A stretch of 64,000 nt of DNA, taken from assembly GCF_016595235.1 (NCBI RefSeq), contig NZ_JAENHL010000008.1, forward strand, positions 1,696,624-1,760,623, written 5' to 3'. Position 1 is the stretch's first letter, and each line of letters opens with the position of its first letter. The translations under genes were made by a program, and so were the position numbers. Source of the DNA: Taklimakanibacter albus (GTDB taxonomy: Bacteria > Pseudomonadota > Alphaproteobacteria > Rhizobiales > Aestuariivirgaceae). Under the pieces are notes generated by a model. The model saw nothing but the letters and a program-made list of their open reading frames with translations. It searched no databases and was not told the DNA's origin. Below, one piece after another: positions 1 through 9,317 of this stretch.

Positions 1-3000
1 GACCCGCACGGTCGAGTCATCGGATACCGTTGCAATCCATCGGCCATTGCCGCTCCACGCGATGTCCAGAACGTCACTGTCAGGCACTCTGAGTGGAACT
101 TCCGTGCGCGTTTCCATATCCCATACCCGCCCCAACCCATCATCAGAAACGGTCGCCATACGTTTCCCATCCGGACTCCATGATGTTCGAGTAACCGATC
201 GAATCGTCAGAAATTTGTCTTCGTCATTCCAGACAGATCTTGGCCAGCCCCCTTTTGAGGTGGCCAGCCGCGATCCATCCGGGCTCCAGGAAACCGCCTG
301 CACTCCACCCGTGAGAACCAGTTGGCTTTCCGGCTGCGTCGCCTTGGGCGTCCATATAAAGAGTCCATCCTCCACGACCAGCGCAATGCGCCGCCCGTCC
401 GGGCTCCAATAGGCTTCTTGAATTTTACGGCTGAACTTCAGCTCGCGCGTGAGTTTGGAGGTGGCGTCCCAGATCTTGGCCGTCAAATCATTGGAAGCCG
501 TGACCAGCCGAAGACCGTCAGGACTCCAGGCTGCGGCGTTCACGGTGTCGGTGTGCCCCTCGAGACGCATCAGCAGTTTGCCACTGCCGGCGTCCCATAT
601 GCCGGGTGTGCGGTCGTCGAGGGCTGCCACAATTCGCGACCCGGCCGGATCCCACTCGGCATAACCAGCGGGCTGCGCGTCCATCACTGCGATCGTCGCA
701 CCGGTGGACGCCTCCCATATGGCGAGAGAACCCGTTGTCAAAGCCAGTATCCGCCCGCCAGTCCGGTCCCAGGCAATCCGATGCACATCATCGGCGTTGT
801 CGCTAAGTTTCCTCCGCATGCCTTGGCTTCCGTTTCCCAAATTCCATATTCGCGCCATGCCGTCCACGGAAGCCGTTGCAAGCAAACCACTGTCGCCCTT
901 CCATGCCAGTCCGGAAATTGCCTCCTGGTGCCCGATCAGCAGGAAGCGCTCATTGCGCTCCACATCCCAGACCGCGCCCACCGGACCTAGCGCTATTGCG
1001 ATCTGCTTGCTGTCCGGACTCCATTTCATTTCCGGCGTGGCCGGTATATCTGAACGCGCAGGCCGCAACACCGTTCTGAACGCAACCTTCTCCGGAGCTG
1101 CCAGCGGCGGGCCAATTTTCGCGCCACTCGCCGGATCCCACAGCCACGCGGCCCCATAAAATCGTGTTGCCAGTTTCGTGCCGTCGGGACTCCAGGCAAT
1201 CATCTCGACCGGAACGCGTTCGGCCAGATCAGTGACCTTACCTGTGTCAGCCTGCCAAATGCTGCCACCGCGATCCATCGTGCCTATCGCCAGTCGCGAC
1301 CCGTCCTGATTCCAGGAAATGGCGGTCGCCTTGCCCGCAAGCGGGAGTGATGCCGCAAGCTCACCCTTGTCGGTGTTCCAGATTCGGATCATGCGCCCGG
1401 ATACCGTTGCCAGCATTCCATTCGGTCCCCAGGCGATTTTGGACACCACATCTTCGTGGCGCAGGACGACTTGCGACCGATTTCCATCGGCGTCCCAGAT
1501 CCAGACCTCGCCGCCAACCGCCAGTGCCAAGCTCCCGCCTTCCACGCTCCAGGCAACTTCCTTGATCGCAACCCTCGGGATTTCAATACGCGCCTTCAGC
1601 TTTCCCGTTGTCGCATCCCACAGCTTCGCCTCTCCCCTCAGAGTAACCATCACAACCGATGTAGCGTCGGGGCTCCATGCAATACGTATGTAATCGGCCT
1701 CCCCCTCCGGCATCATGGAAACGCCTTCGCCCGACGACATATCCCACATATAGATGCCTCTGTTCATTCCCTCGGACGAAGCGAACAGGCGGTCTCCTCG
1801 CAGGCTCCATTGCAATTTCGGGCGGAACCCTTTCTTCACCTCCAGCGACTTCTCCACCATGCCCGTCGCGGTGTTCCAAATGCGCACGGTGCCGTCCGTG
1901 GATCCCGTCGCGATCCTTGCGCCATCCGGACTCCACACGACATCATAAATCGGCTCCTGATGTCCGATCAGCCACGGCTCATTCACAGGCCGCGCGATGA
2001 GCGCATCCATGAGTGTCGCCTCAACCATCTTCGAGACCGGCGGCGGCCGGTTTGCGAAGACATGGCCAAGCCAGCCCAGCGATAGGGAATTCTCCTCGCT
2101 CTCGGCGCGCGTGCTCGGCAGCGCTTCCAGCGCAAGCTCGATGGCGCCACGGATATTGCCCTTCGCCAGCTCGGCCCGGCTCAGCGCTGCAAGCCGCGTC
2201 GCCTCGCTGGAGAAGGCGCGATCGCGCTCGGCCAAGGCGGCGCGCTGCCGGTCAGAGGCGACGAGGAACAGAGCCGTCGCGATCACACCAACCAGCGCCA
2301 CGGCGACGCTGGCCGCCTGGCCCAGCCTCTTCCAGAAGCGGCGGCGCTCTTCATGGAATTCCGCCAGCTTCATGCTGCTCGTCACGAAGGTTGCGAGCGG
2401 GCTGTCGCTCTGGATCAGGCCGCTCGTCAGCAAACGCTTCGCCTGCTCGAGCTGATGGCCTTCCGGAATCAGATCCGCCTGGTCCGTTCTCTCGGCATAT
2501 ATCCGCTTGACGAGCCGCAGATCGGCAAGCGCCCCGCCGATCTGCTTGCGCCATTCGGCCAACCGGTCCCAGCGCCGGAACAGCGCATCATGCGCGACTT
2601 CGACCTTCTCCTGATCGGCCGACATGAGGCGCGCATCGCGGAAGGCCTCGACGACGCCTTTCAGTCCCGCCGGGACATCCACCCAGGCGACGGGCGAGCG
2701 GATCAATCGCCCGTCATCGGTGATCCCGGCGAAATGCGTGAGCATCAGACGGCGGAACTGCTCGTTCTGCGCTTCGATCTCCGCCGGGGAGATGCCCGTC
2801 GAGGCGAGCTTGTCCATCCAGTTGCGGTATTCCGCCTCGGCGCGATCCCCCACCGATTTCTCGATGCCGCCGAACAGGTCATATTCGTCCTTCGAGATGC
2901 GTAGATCCGCCTTGCCATAACGGTCCCACAATTCGCGCAGCGCGAAAGCGAGGAGCGGCAAGGCATCGTCGGTGGCCGTCTCATCGACGATACGCCCGAC

Positions 3001-4188
3001 GAGGCCGTCGTCGAAACGCAGGCCCGCCAGATCCGCCGGTCCCTGGATGATCGCGAAGAAGCTCGCTTTCGGAAGCGCGTCGAGCTGGCAGGCCTGGACG
3101 CGAATGACGTCGCCCTGCGAGGACCGCTCGCGCATGGCGCGATGGCGTTGGAAATCTCCAATCGTGTCCGCCCGCAACGTCGAGATCACCAGGAGCCGAT
3201 GATCGCTGCGCGCCAATGCTTCCCTGAGCGCGATGAGGAAGATCGTGGCGCGATCCAGCCCGCCCTCGTCGCGCAACGCACCGGCGCGACTCGGATTGAC
3301 CGCCTCCTCGAGCTGGTCGACGGAGAGCAGCACGGTCGCCTCCGGGCGTTGTGCTCCGGCCCGGACCGTCGCGGCCGCATCGATGATCCATTGCGCCCAG
3401 GCGGCCACGACCGCGGCTTCCGCCCCTTCGGGCGCCGGCAGTGGCGCCAGCAAGACCTGGGAGAGCTCGCGCAGTGGATCGGCCAGCGGCCGAAAAGGTG
3501 GAACGATGATCCAATGATCCTTATCGCGCTCGAGCCGGGGCAGCAGGCCGGCCCGCAGGAGTGAGGATTTGCCCGATCCCGAGGCGCCCTGGATCTGAAT
3601 CCAGCGCGGGCGATTGGCGGCGCGGCAGGAATTCAGAAGCGACAGAAGATCGGTGATCTCCTGATCACGCCCGAAGAAGACGGGGGCATCATCCTTCTCG
3701 AAAGGCGGAAGTCCCGGATAGGGCGGGCGGCTTCCCTTGAAGCTGAAGACATTCGCCGCATCGAGGCCGAGGCTGGACAGCGCCTGCTTGAGGCGCGCCT
3801 TGGTGTCTTCCAGCGCCACCGTGGTCAGGCTCTGGACGCGCGCGAAAACCGGTGGCGCGTTGGCGGCGAGCAGCTTGGCGAAAGATTCGCTCGCCTTGCG
3901 ATCCTCGAGATAGATCGGGATCACCGGCTTGCGCAGTGCCTGGGCGTGGTTGGCCTCGGCGATGCACCATTTGGAGCCGAGCCAGGCGGAATCGACGAGG
4001 GCGATCAGAGCGCGGCAGCGGCGCAGCTCCGTATAGAGCCTTTCCTCCCAAGGCTCGCCGCCGATCAGCCCTTCGGCCACGTCATGATCGACGAAGACGG
4101 CGTCGTAGCCCCATTCCCTGAGCCATGCCAGGATCGTGCTCGCCCCAGCATCCGATTTGCTCGCATGACTCACGAACAGCACGCTCAT
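1..4188 (-). CDS. TIR - nSTAND ATPase - WD40 repeat protein (3' end beyond window)
   Basis: One frame stays open from the ATG at 4188 to base 1 (1396 codons), so the C-terminus lies outside the window. Residues 1-120 look like a TIR domain: start VLFVSHASKSD and a SKWCIAE box with W74, C75 and the putative catalytic E78. A linker with YPGLPPFEKDDAPVFFGR (157-174) is the entry signature of nSTAND1-type NTPases. It is followed by Walker A GASGSGKSS (201-209) and Walker B LLSVDQLEE (D291, E294/E295). A hydrophobic helix at about 622-645 looks membrane-spanning. From about 690 on, at least sixteen WD40-type units (WSPDG...A..S.DG...IW) are visible, enough for two propellers. GAGG lies 8 nt before the start. 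Known TIR domains of this kind are NADases or adaptors, and STAND proteins are signal-triggered switches. An NLR-like immune role is inference. The mscS-like gene lies 95 bp upstream on the same strand. Confidence 0.88.
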   Translation of the reverse strand, partial: MSVLFVSHASKSDAGASTILAWLREWGYDAVFVDHDVAEGLIGGEPWEERLYTELRRCRALIALVDSAWLGSKWCIAEANHAQALRKPVIPIYLEDRKASESFAKLLAANAPPVFARVQSLTTVALEDTKARLKQALSSLGLDAANVFSFKGSRPPYPGLPPFEKDDAPVFFGRDQEITDLLSLLNSCRAANRPRWIQIQGASGSGKSSLLRAGLLPRLERDKDHWIIVPPFRPLADPLRELSQVLLAPLPAPEGAEAAVVAAWAQWIIDAAATVRAGAQRPEATVLLSVDQLEEAVNPSRAGALRDEGGLDRATIFLIALREALARSDHRLLVISTLRADTIGDFQRHRAMRERSSQGDVIRVQACQLDALPKASFFAIIQGPADLAGLRFDDGLVGRIVDETATDDALPLLAFALRELWDRYGKADLRISKDEYDLFGGIEKSVGDRAEAEYRNWMDKLASTGISPAEIEAQNEQFRRLMLTHFAGITDDGRLIRSPVAWVDVPAGLKGVVEAFRDARLMSADQEKVEVAHDALFRRWDRLAEWRKQIGGALADLRLVKRIYAERTDQADLIPEGHQLEQAKRLLTSGLIQSDSPLATFVTSSMKLAEFHEERRRFWKRLGQAASVAVALVGVIATALFLVASDRQRAALAERDRAFSSEATRLAALSRAELAKGNIRGAIELALEALPSTRAESEENSLSLGWLGHVFANRPPPVSKMVEATLMDALIARPVNEPWLIGHQEPIYDVVWSPDGARIATGSTDGTVRIWNTATGMVEKSLEVKKGFRPKLQWSLRGDRLFASSEGMNRGIYMWDMSSGEGVSMMPEGEADYIRIAWSPDATSVVMVTLRGEAKLWDATTGKLKARIEIPRVAIKEVAWSVEGGSLALAVGGEVWIWDADGNRSQVVLRHEDVVSKIAWGPNGMLATVSGRMIRIWNTDKGELAASLPLAGKATAISWNQDGSRLAIGTMDRGGSIWQADTGKVTDLAERVPVEMIAWSPDGTKLATRFYGAAWLWDPASGAKIGPPLAAPEKVAFRTVLRPARSDIPATPEMKWSPDSKQIAIALGPVGAVWDVERNERFLLIGHQEAISGLAWKGDSGLLATASVDGMARIWNLGNGSQGMRRKLSDNADDVHRIAWDRTGGRILALTTGSLAIWEASTGATIAVMDAQPAGYAEWDPAGSRIVAALDDRTPGIWDAGSGKLLMRLEGHTDTVNAAAWSPDGLRLVTASNDLTAKIWDATSKLTRELKFSRKIQEAYWSPDGRRIALVVEDGLFIWTPKATQPESQLVLTGGVQAVSWSPDGSRLATSKGGWPRSVWNDEDKFLTIRSVTRTSWSPDGKRMATVSDDGLGRVWDMETRTEVPLRVPDSDVLDIAWSGNGRWIATVSDDSTVRV

Positions 4189-4283
4189 GCGATGCCTCGC
4201 TTTTGGCGCCGGCTTCAGCTGAGCATCGGACGGCGCTCAGGTCAACGAAATTGACGCAACGACGGCGGCGAACAACACCCCAA

Positions 4284-6479
4284 TCAGGCCCCTGATCCCG
4301 CGGCTGCGGCGGCATCGGCCTGCTGTTTCAGGCGCAACCGATGCGCCGCCGCGGCTTTCGGATCGTCATCGCCGGAGACTTGCACGGTCGGCACCGCGAT
4401 CTTGATGCCGTTCTCGTCGAAGGCCTGCTTGATCAGCATGAGGGCGCGGCGCTTGATGCCGAACTGCTCGCCGGGCCGTGTCTTGAGCTTCATCTTCATC
4501 AGCATGCCGGTGTCGCCGAACTGATCGACGCCCTGCATCTTCAGGGGCTCGATGATGCTGTGGGCGAATTCCGGATCCTGCGCCAGTTCGAGGCCGATCT
4601 TCTTGACGATCTTGCGCGCCTTGTCGATGTCGGAATCGTAGGTCAAAGTGAGAGTGATCTTCTCGATGACCCAGTCGCGGCTCATATTCTGCACCGCCCC
4701 CAGATCGCTGAAAGGCACGGTGTAGATATAGCCGCGGTGATGCCTGAGCTTCACCGATCTCAGGCTGAAGGATTCGACCGTCCCCTTGTAGGAGCCGCTC
4801 TGAATATACTCGCCGACCCGGAAGGCATCGTCGAGCAGATAGAAGACGCCGCTGATGACATCCTTGACCACCGTCTGCGCGCCGAAGCCGATCGCCACAC
4901 CGACGATGCCGGCGCCCGCAATCAGCGGGGCGATCTGCACGCCGAGCGAGGACAAGGCCATCAGCAGCGCCACGATCGCCACGACGATCATCAGCACATT
5001 GCGCGTGATCGGCAGCAAGGTCCGGATGCGCGAATTGCGCCGCGCCAGTTCCGTGCCCGGCTCGCCCTGAACGCCGGCGGCGGCGATGCGCTTGTCGATC
5101 AGGGTCTTGGCCACATGCCAGATGAAATCCGCCACCAGAAGGATGACGATCGCGCTCAATGCCCCGCGCATGACGCGGGTGAGGAACGTGTCCTGCGCCG
5201 TCATCGCGGTGAAATCGACCCCCAGCCGGTCGGCCAGGAAGAGAACGGCGGCGATGACGAGAGCCGCCCGCACCCCACGCTCGACGATTGCCGCCAGGAC
5301 GCTCGGGACTTCGGTGCCGCCTTGTGCGGTTCCGGGCGGCCTGAAGATGTTGTTCACAGCCCTTTGCGCCATGACCACGGCGGCCGGCAGCGCCACCATC
5401 ACGGCCAGGAACCAGAAGGCCTTCATGGCGCCGGCGACCCAGAGCAGGAACAGCAGGAGGAAATAGGCCGACAGCAGCCAGGTCATCGCCCGCTCTCCGA
5501 TCCGCGCGGGGGCACCCTCCTGGAGCGGCGCTGATGTGTGGCCGGGCCGGTGCCAGACCGCCTCGATGCCCATGACCAGCAGCACGAGGCCGAGCGCATA
5601 GGCGATCAGCTGGCGCGACGGGACCGCAAAACCGAGCATCGACAAGAGGAGAACGGTGACCCAGCCGAAGGCGAACCAGCCCACCGCATAGGACAGACGC
5701 TTCACCCAGAAGGAGGCGTTCGGATCCGAGACCGGCAATACGCGAAAACGAGCCGCGTCGCCGAAGCCTGCGAGCTCCGGCGGCGAGAACAGGAATTCCA
5801 GCACCACGCGGGCCAGCCGGAAGCCGAGCACGGCCAGGAGATAACCCAGCAGGATCGGGCGCAGCAGCGGCGGCCAGCCGAAGACGAGGAAAGCGCCGAT
5901 GCTGCCCAGCGCGAACATCGCGACGGAGCCGGCGCCATAAACGAGACGCGCCGCCATGGCGGTCAGCCGGTCGCGCACCGTCGCGAGCTCGGATGCGGCG
6001 ATCCAGGCGCGAAGCGCCGAGGTCCAGCGCCAGAACAGCCATTGCGCCCCGAATCCGGCGGCGACGAAGATCGCGAAAATCAGCGCGAAGCCCAAGAGGC
6101 CATAACCCTCCAGCGCGGCGCCGATGGCGGCGCCGGCTGTGGCGAATTCGTCGGGCAGCCGCGGGATCGCCGCGGCGAGGTCGGTAAAATGCCGATGTAT
6201 CCGCGCCAAAGCCGTAGCGAAGAGCATGCCGTCATCCGCCGCGCCGGCAGGGCCCGATGGTGGCTGGGGCTGGACTGCCTTTTGGGCATCGACCCATTTC
6301 TGCACCTCCGGGTCGCCCATCAGCTTAAGCAGATCCTGGACCTTCTGCGGCGGCACCGCGGGTTCCGTCTGCGCCATCGTATGCGGTGCAAGCAGACCTA
6401 GGGCCATGAAGACGGCAGCGATCAGCATGCCGCTTCGCAGATAGACGATGATCGCCAATGCTCGGGACCTGCCGCCCAT
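4284..6479 (-). CDS. MscS-family mechanosensitive channel with long N-terminal membrane region
   Basis: A 731-residue inner-membrane protein. The N-terminus is a hydrophobic signal-like segment followed by a periplasmic stretch with VPPQKVQDLLKLMGDPEVQ. About nine hydrophobic helices come next. The MscS core starts near residue 490: the pore helix reads AGAGIVGVAIGFGAQTVVKD with the typical Gly/Ala packing pattern, followed by the beta domain (GVFYLLDDAFRVGEYI, then VPFSDLGAVQNMSRDW) and the C-terminal alpha/beta domain. This is the architecture of the large MscS homologues, not of the 286-aa E. coli MscS. Such channels open under membrane tension and release solutes on osmotic downshock. The TIR-STAND gene follows on the same strand after 95 bp, so they could be co-transcribed, but nothing shows a functional link. 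Confidence 0.9.
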   Translation of the reverse strand: MGGRSRALAIIVYLRSGMLIAAVFMALGLLAPHTMAQTEPAVPPQKVQDLLKLMGDPEVQKWVDAQKAVQPQPPSGPAGAADDGMLFATALARIHRHFTDLAAAIPRLPDEFATAGAAIGAALEGYGLLGFALIFAIFVAAGFGAQWLFWRWTSALRAWIAASELATVRDRLTAMAARLVYGAGSVAMFALGSIGAFLVFGWPPLLRPILLGYLLAVLGFRLARVVLEFLFSPPELAGFGDAARFRVLPVSDPNASFWVKRLSYAVGWFAFGWVTVLLLSMLGFAVPSRQLIAYALGLVLLVMGIEAVWHRPGHTSAPLQEGAPARIGERAMTWLLSAYFLLLFLLWVAGAMKAFWFLAVMVALPAAVVMAQRAVNNIFRPPGTAQGGTEVPSVLAAIVERGVRAALVIAAVLFLADRLGVDFTAMTAQDTFLTRVMRGALSAIVILLVADFIWHVAKTLIDKRIAAAGVQGEPGTELARRNSRIRTLLPITRNVLMIVVAIVALLMALSSLGVQIAPLIAGAGIVGVAIGFGAQTVVKDVISGVFYLLDDAFRVGEYIQSGSYKGTVESFSLRSVKLRHHRGYIYTVPFSDLGAVQNMSRDWVIEKITLTLTYDSDIDKARKIVKKIGLELAQDPEFAHSIIEPLKMQGVDQFGDTGMLMKMKLKTRPGEQFGIKRRALMLIKQAFDENGIKIAVPTVQVSGDDDPKAAAAHRLRLKQQADAAAAAGSGA

Positions 6480-6666
6480 AAAACCTGTGTTCGGCTCCGC
6501 GCATGCGCAGCCGACTTCCCTTCAGGCCCCTTCTCTCCCTAACACCGGCCCGCTTTCCTGACATAGTTGGACCAAGGTCCATCGCGGTCCGCCGGCCCTT
6601 GCAGTCGAATAAGACGGCATCGTCGAAGCCCTGACGGAGTGCTTCGCGGAACAGATGGGTTGAAGC

Positions 6667-7143
6667 TCAGGCGGCCGCGGCGGATTGGCGATCGAGCTCC
6701 GCCGCCAGTGTTTCGAGGAGATCGCGCATGCCCGCCTCGCGCTCGGCCGCCTGATCGGCGCCGTCGAGGAACGCGCTTTGCTCGGTATAGACAAGCTTCG
6801 TACCTGCGCCGGCCGGGCTCAATGTGATCGTCGCCAGCGAGACCGAGATACGTTTGCCGTCGGTGATCATCGCATAGCTGAGCAGGATGCGCTCATCGGG
6901 CACGATCTCGTGATAGACCGTCTCGTTGCGCATCGGCGGCCCGTCGCCGAAGCGGAAACGGCTCCGCTCACTGCCGCCTTCCATGAAGGCCGGGGTGAAT
7001 TCATCGATGGTCCAGCCTTCGCCTTCGATGAACCAGCGGCGCTTCACGACCGGATCGGCGAAAGCGGCGAAGACGCGCGCCGGGCTCGCTCCATAGTGTC
7101 GCGCGACGGTGAAAGTGGCGTGATGGACTGAGTGTTGGGTCAT
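6667..7143 (-). CDS. SRPBCC / AHSA1-like domain protein
   Basis: 158 residues with the START-like fold pattern of the AHSA1 family: an N-terminal FTVARHYGASPARVFAAFAD segment, the RRWFIEGEGWTIDEF motif, then alternating strands ending in the long C-terminal helix (EREAGMRDLLETLAAEL). These proteins bind hydrophobic ligands; many stand-alone members have no known substrate. It is the last gene of a three-gene operon: its ATG overlaps the stop of the upstream SnoaL-like gene by 4 nt (7140-7143). The three genes and the divergent LysR probably act as one regulated unit, perhaps in handling a small organic compound, which is inference. Confidence 0.85.
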   Translation of the reverse strand: MTQHSVHHATFTVARHYGASPARVFAAFADPVVKRRWFIEGEGWTIDEFTPAFMEGGSERSRFRFGDGPPMRNETVYHEIVPDERILLSYAMITDGKRISVSLATITLSPAGAGTKLVYTEQSAFLDGADQAAEREAGMRDLLETLAAELDRQSAAAA

Positions 7144-7649
7144 GAATATTCCTCTGTCTTGGTGTTGCGGTCCGCGATCGCCTGCTGTTGGGCGGCGATT
7201 TCGGTCGCGTGGAACTTCGTGTTCTGGCCGACGGCGATCTTCCAGCCGGCCTCCTGCTTGCTCATCACATAAAGCGGCCGGCCTTCCGCTTGCCCGTGCA
7301 GCGGCTCGCCGGTCGGACCGACGGGGCGCTGGCGGATATTGACGGCGGCGATCGTGTCGCTGAGGAAGGTGATGTGCTCGACGTCATAGAAGGCATATTC
7401 GTCGCCTTGTGCCGGCGTCAGCACCGACCTGGTGAAATCACGGATTTCCCGCCAACCGGTCAACCGGCGTCCGAAGGCTGTCACCCAGACGGCCTGCGGC
7501 GTCAGCAAGCCGACGAAGCCTTCGGCGTCGCGCCGCCACTGCATTGCTTCGATCTGGGCGACGACATCATCGATCAGCGCGATATCGCCACCGCGCGAGC
7601 GCGGTGCAGCAGCCGCATCGGCGATCGTTGGCTGTGGCCGCTGTCTCAT
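7140..7649 (-). CDS. SnoaL-like / SgcJ-EcaC family protein (DUF4440-like)
   Basis: 169 residues with the cone-shaped alpha+beta SnoaL-like pattern: IDDVVAQIEAMQWRRDAEGF, then VGLLTPQAVWVTAFGRRLTG and GWREIRDFTRSVL, with later strands ending in GWKIAVGQNTKFH. The SgcJ/EcaC group is often labelled oxidoreductase, but most members have no proven reaction; ligand binding or a light isomerase/hydrolase role is typical of the fold. Both ends overlap neighbours by 4 nt (ATGA), which means tight translational coupling with the DUF6506-like gene upstream and the SRPBCC gene downstream. Confidence 0.82.
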   Translation of the reverse strand: MRQRPQPTIADAAAAPRSRGGDIALIDDVVAQIEAMQWRRDAEGFVGLLTPQAVWVTAFGRRLTGWREIRDFTRSVLTPAQGDEYAFYDVEHITFLSDTIAAVNIRQRPVGPTGEPLHGQAEGRPLYVMSKQEAGWKIAVGQNTKFHATEIAAQQQAIADRNTKTEEYS

Positions 7650-8230
7650 GCGGCTTTCTCCGCCTTGAAGGTGGCCTCGAGCGTGAAGCTGCCGACACCG
7701 ACCGGCGCCCGGCCATCGACCGCATCGATGACGGCGGCGGCGCCCGCACTGGTGAAGCCGCCATAGAGCTCGATCAGGCCAACGCCCTCGGCGATGAGCG
7801 CCCGTGCCACGGCGACCGCCGCCGTCTCATCCGGCACCGGCACGAAGGTCGTGTCCTGGGGCGGGAAGGATTTGTCGAAGCGGTCGCGCGCCGGATCCGC
7901 ACCCTCCTCGATGAAGATGAACGCGGCGCGCGGTGGCGTGCCGGCAATATAGGCCTGGTTGAAGCTGGCGGCCGGCCCCAGCGATTCGATGCCGAAGGTC
8001 ACCGAGCTCACCCGCACCTCGGGGCCGACGGCGGTGCTGACCAGCGGGCGCCAGCGCGGCGATACCCCGCCACACAGCTCGATCAGACGGGCTCCGTCAC
8101 GCGCCAGCCCGGCCGCGACTTCCGGCAAAAGGTCGGAATGGTCGACGACGACGATGGTCAGGTCCTTGCGCTCGAAACGGTCGCGCGCCGGATCGGCGCC
8201 GCCCGCCTCGAAGATGATCGCTTTTTTCAT
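7646..8230 (-). CDS. Tandem-duplicated DUF6506-like protein
   Basis: 194 residues from an ATG at 8230 that is preceded by AGGAGG at good spacing. A longer frame back to 8341 exists but would run into the divergent lysR start. The protein is two copies of one ~90-residue module. Copy 1 has IIFEAGGADPARDRFERKD and LARDGARLIELCGGVSP. Copy 2 has FIFIEEGADPARDRFDKS and LIAEGVGLIELYGGFTS. I recall DUF6506 proteins as single modules of this type with no assigned function. The gene heads a three-gene operon with 4-nt overlaps, divergent from a LysR regulator. Confidence 0.78.
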   Translation of the reverse strand: MKKAIIFEAGGADPARDRFERKDLTIVVVDHSDLLPEVAAGLARDGARLIELCGGVSPRWRPLVSTAVGPEVRVSSVTFGIESLGPAASFNQAYIAGTPPRAAFIFIEEGADPARDRFDKSFPPQDTTFVPVPDETAAVAVARALIAEGVGLIELYGGFTSAGAAAVIDAVDGRAPVGVGSFTLEATFKAEKAA

Positions 8231-8297
8231 GGCATCCTCCTGGACTGTCTTCCGGAGATTTGGGGCTTGAAATCGATCCATGTAATTGCTCAAATAA

Positions 8298-8312
8298 TGA
8301 TCGAAGTGATCA
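8298..8312. promoter_or_regulatory. Candidate LysR operator
   Basis: The inverted repeat TGATC-N5-GATCA lies in the 94-bp divergent intergenic region, 13 bp before the lysR start. It has the T...A dyad form of LysR-type boxes, so it probably serves autoregulation and control of the DUF6506-SnoaL-SRPBCC operon. The call rests on the dyad and its position only. Confidence 0.45.
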
Positions 8313-8324
8313 GGAAAAACGATC

Positions 8325-9251
8325 ATGCTGGATGCCCTCACCCTCGATCAGCTGCGGGTCTTCGTCGCGGTGGCCGACAAGGGCTCGTTCCGGGCGGCGG
8401 CCAAGTCGCTGGGGCGGGCGCAATCGGGCCTGAGCAGCGCCATCGCCAATCTCGAGGCGGAGCTCGGACTTCCACTCTTCGACCGGTCGCAGCACCGCCC
8501 GTTTCTTACCGAGGCCGGCACGACGCTCCTGGCGGAAGCCCGCAGCTTGCTGATCAGGGCGGACTCCTTTCGCGCCCGCGCCGCCAGCTTCGGTGAGGGC
8601 GTCGAGGCGGGGCTCAGCGTGGCGCTGGACCCATTGTTGCCGCTGCCGCTCGTCGCTGCGGTCATTGCCCGCTTCCAGGCGAAATTTTCGAGCGTGCGGC
8701 TGGAACTGAAGACGGCGCCGCTGACCTCGGCGCTGGCCATGGTCTTGGACGGCACCTGCGATATCGGCCTCACGGCCGCCGATGAGCCGGACGCCCATGT
8801 CGTCTCCGAAGCGATCGGCGATATCGCCGGAATGATCCCGGTCTGTCGTAGCGATCACGCGCTGGCGCAGCCGCGCCCGAAAGCGCGGTGGACGACGGTC
8901 GATCTCTCCGACCATGTGCAGATCGTCGTCGCCGATCCGTCCGAGCGTTCGCTGGGCCGCAATTTCGGCGTGCTGTCGCAACAGACCTATTGCGTCGGCG
9001 ATCTCACCACCAAACACGCCCTCATCCTGGCCGGCGCCGGCTGGGGAAACCTGCCGCTCTGGATGGTCGAGGCGGATCTGGCCGCAGGGCGGCTGGCGCG
9101 CATGGCGCTGGCGGTGCGCCGCTCATCTGCACCGGACCGGATGCCGCTCTATATCATCCGCCGCGTCGACCGGCCCTTCGGCCCGGCGACCTCTGGCCTC
9201 TGCCACATGATGGCGGATGAATTCCGGGCAGTTGCACAGGCCGGCGCGTAA
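8325..9251 (+). CDS. LysR-family transcriptional regulator
   Basis: 308 residues. The N-terminal winged helix-turn-helix is plain: LDQLRVFVAVADKGSFRAAA, then SGLSSAIANLEAELGLPLFD and a following wing. The C-terminal part is a LysR substrate-binding domain (two alpha/beta subdomains, about 90-300). The start at 8325 is the first ATG before the HTH. It is divergent from the three-gene operon at 6667-8230 and probably controls it, following the usual LysR arrangement. The co-inducer is unknown. Confidence 0.9.
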   Translation: MLDALTLDQLRVFVAVADKGSFRAAAKSLGRAQSGLSSAIANLEAELGLPLFDRSQHRPFLTEAGTTLLAEARSLLIRADSFRARAASFGEGVEAGLSVALDPLLPLPLVAAVIARFQAKFSSVRLELKTAPLTSALAMVLDGTCDIGLTAADEPDAHVVSEAIGDIAGMIPVCRSDHALAQPRPKARWTTVDLSDHVQIVVADPSERSLGRNFGVLSQQTYCVGDLTTKHALILAGAGWGNLPLWMVEADLAAGRLARMALAVRRSSAPDRMPLYIIRRVDRPFGPATSGLCHMMADEFRAVAQAGA

Positions 9252-9317
9252 GGCTGTTGAAGGCTGAATCCGGGCGTTGAAGATTGCCTGTGCCTGCTCT
9301 AATGTCGCGCCGGCTGA

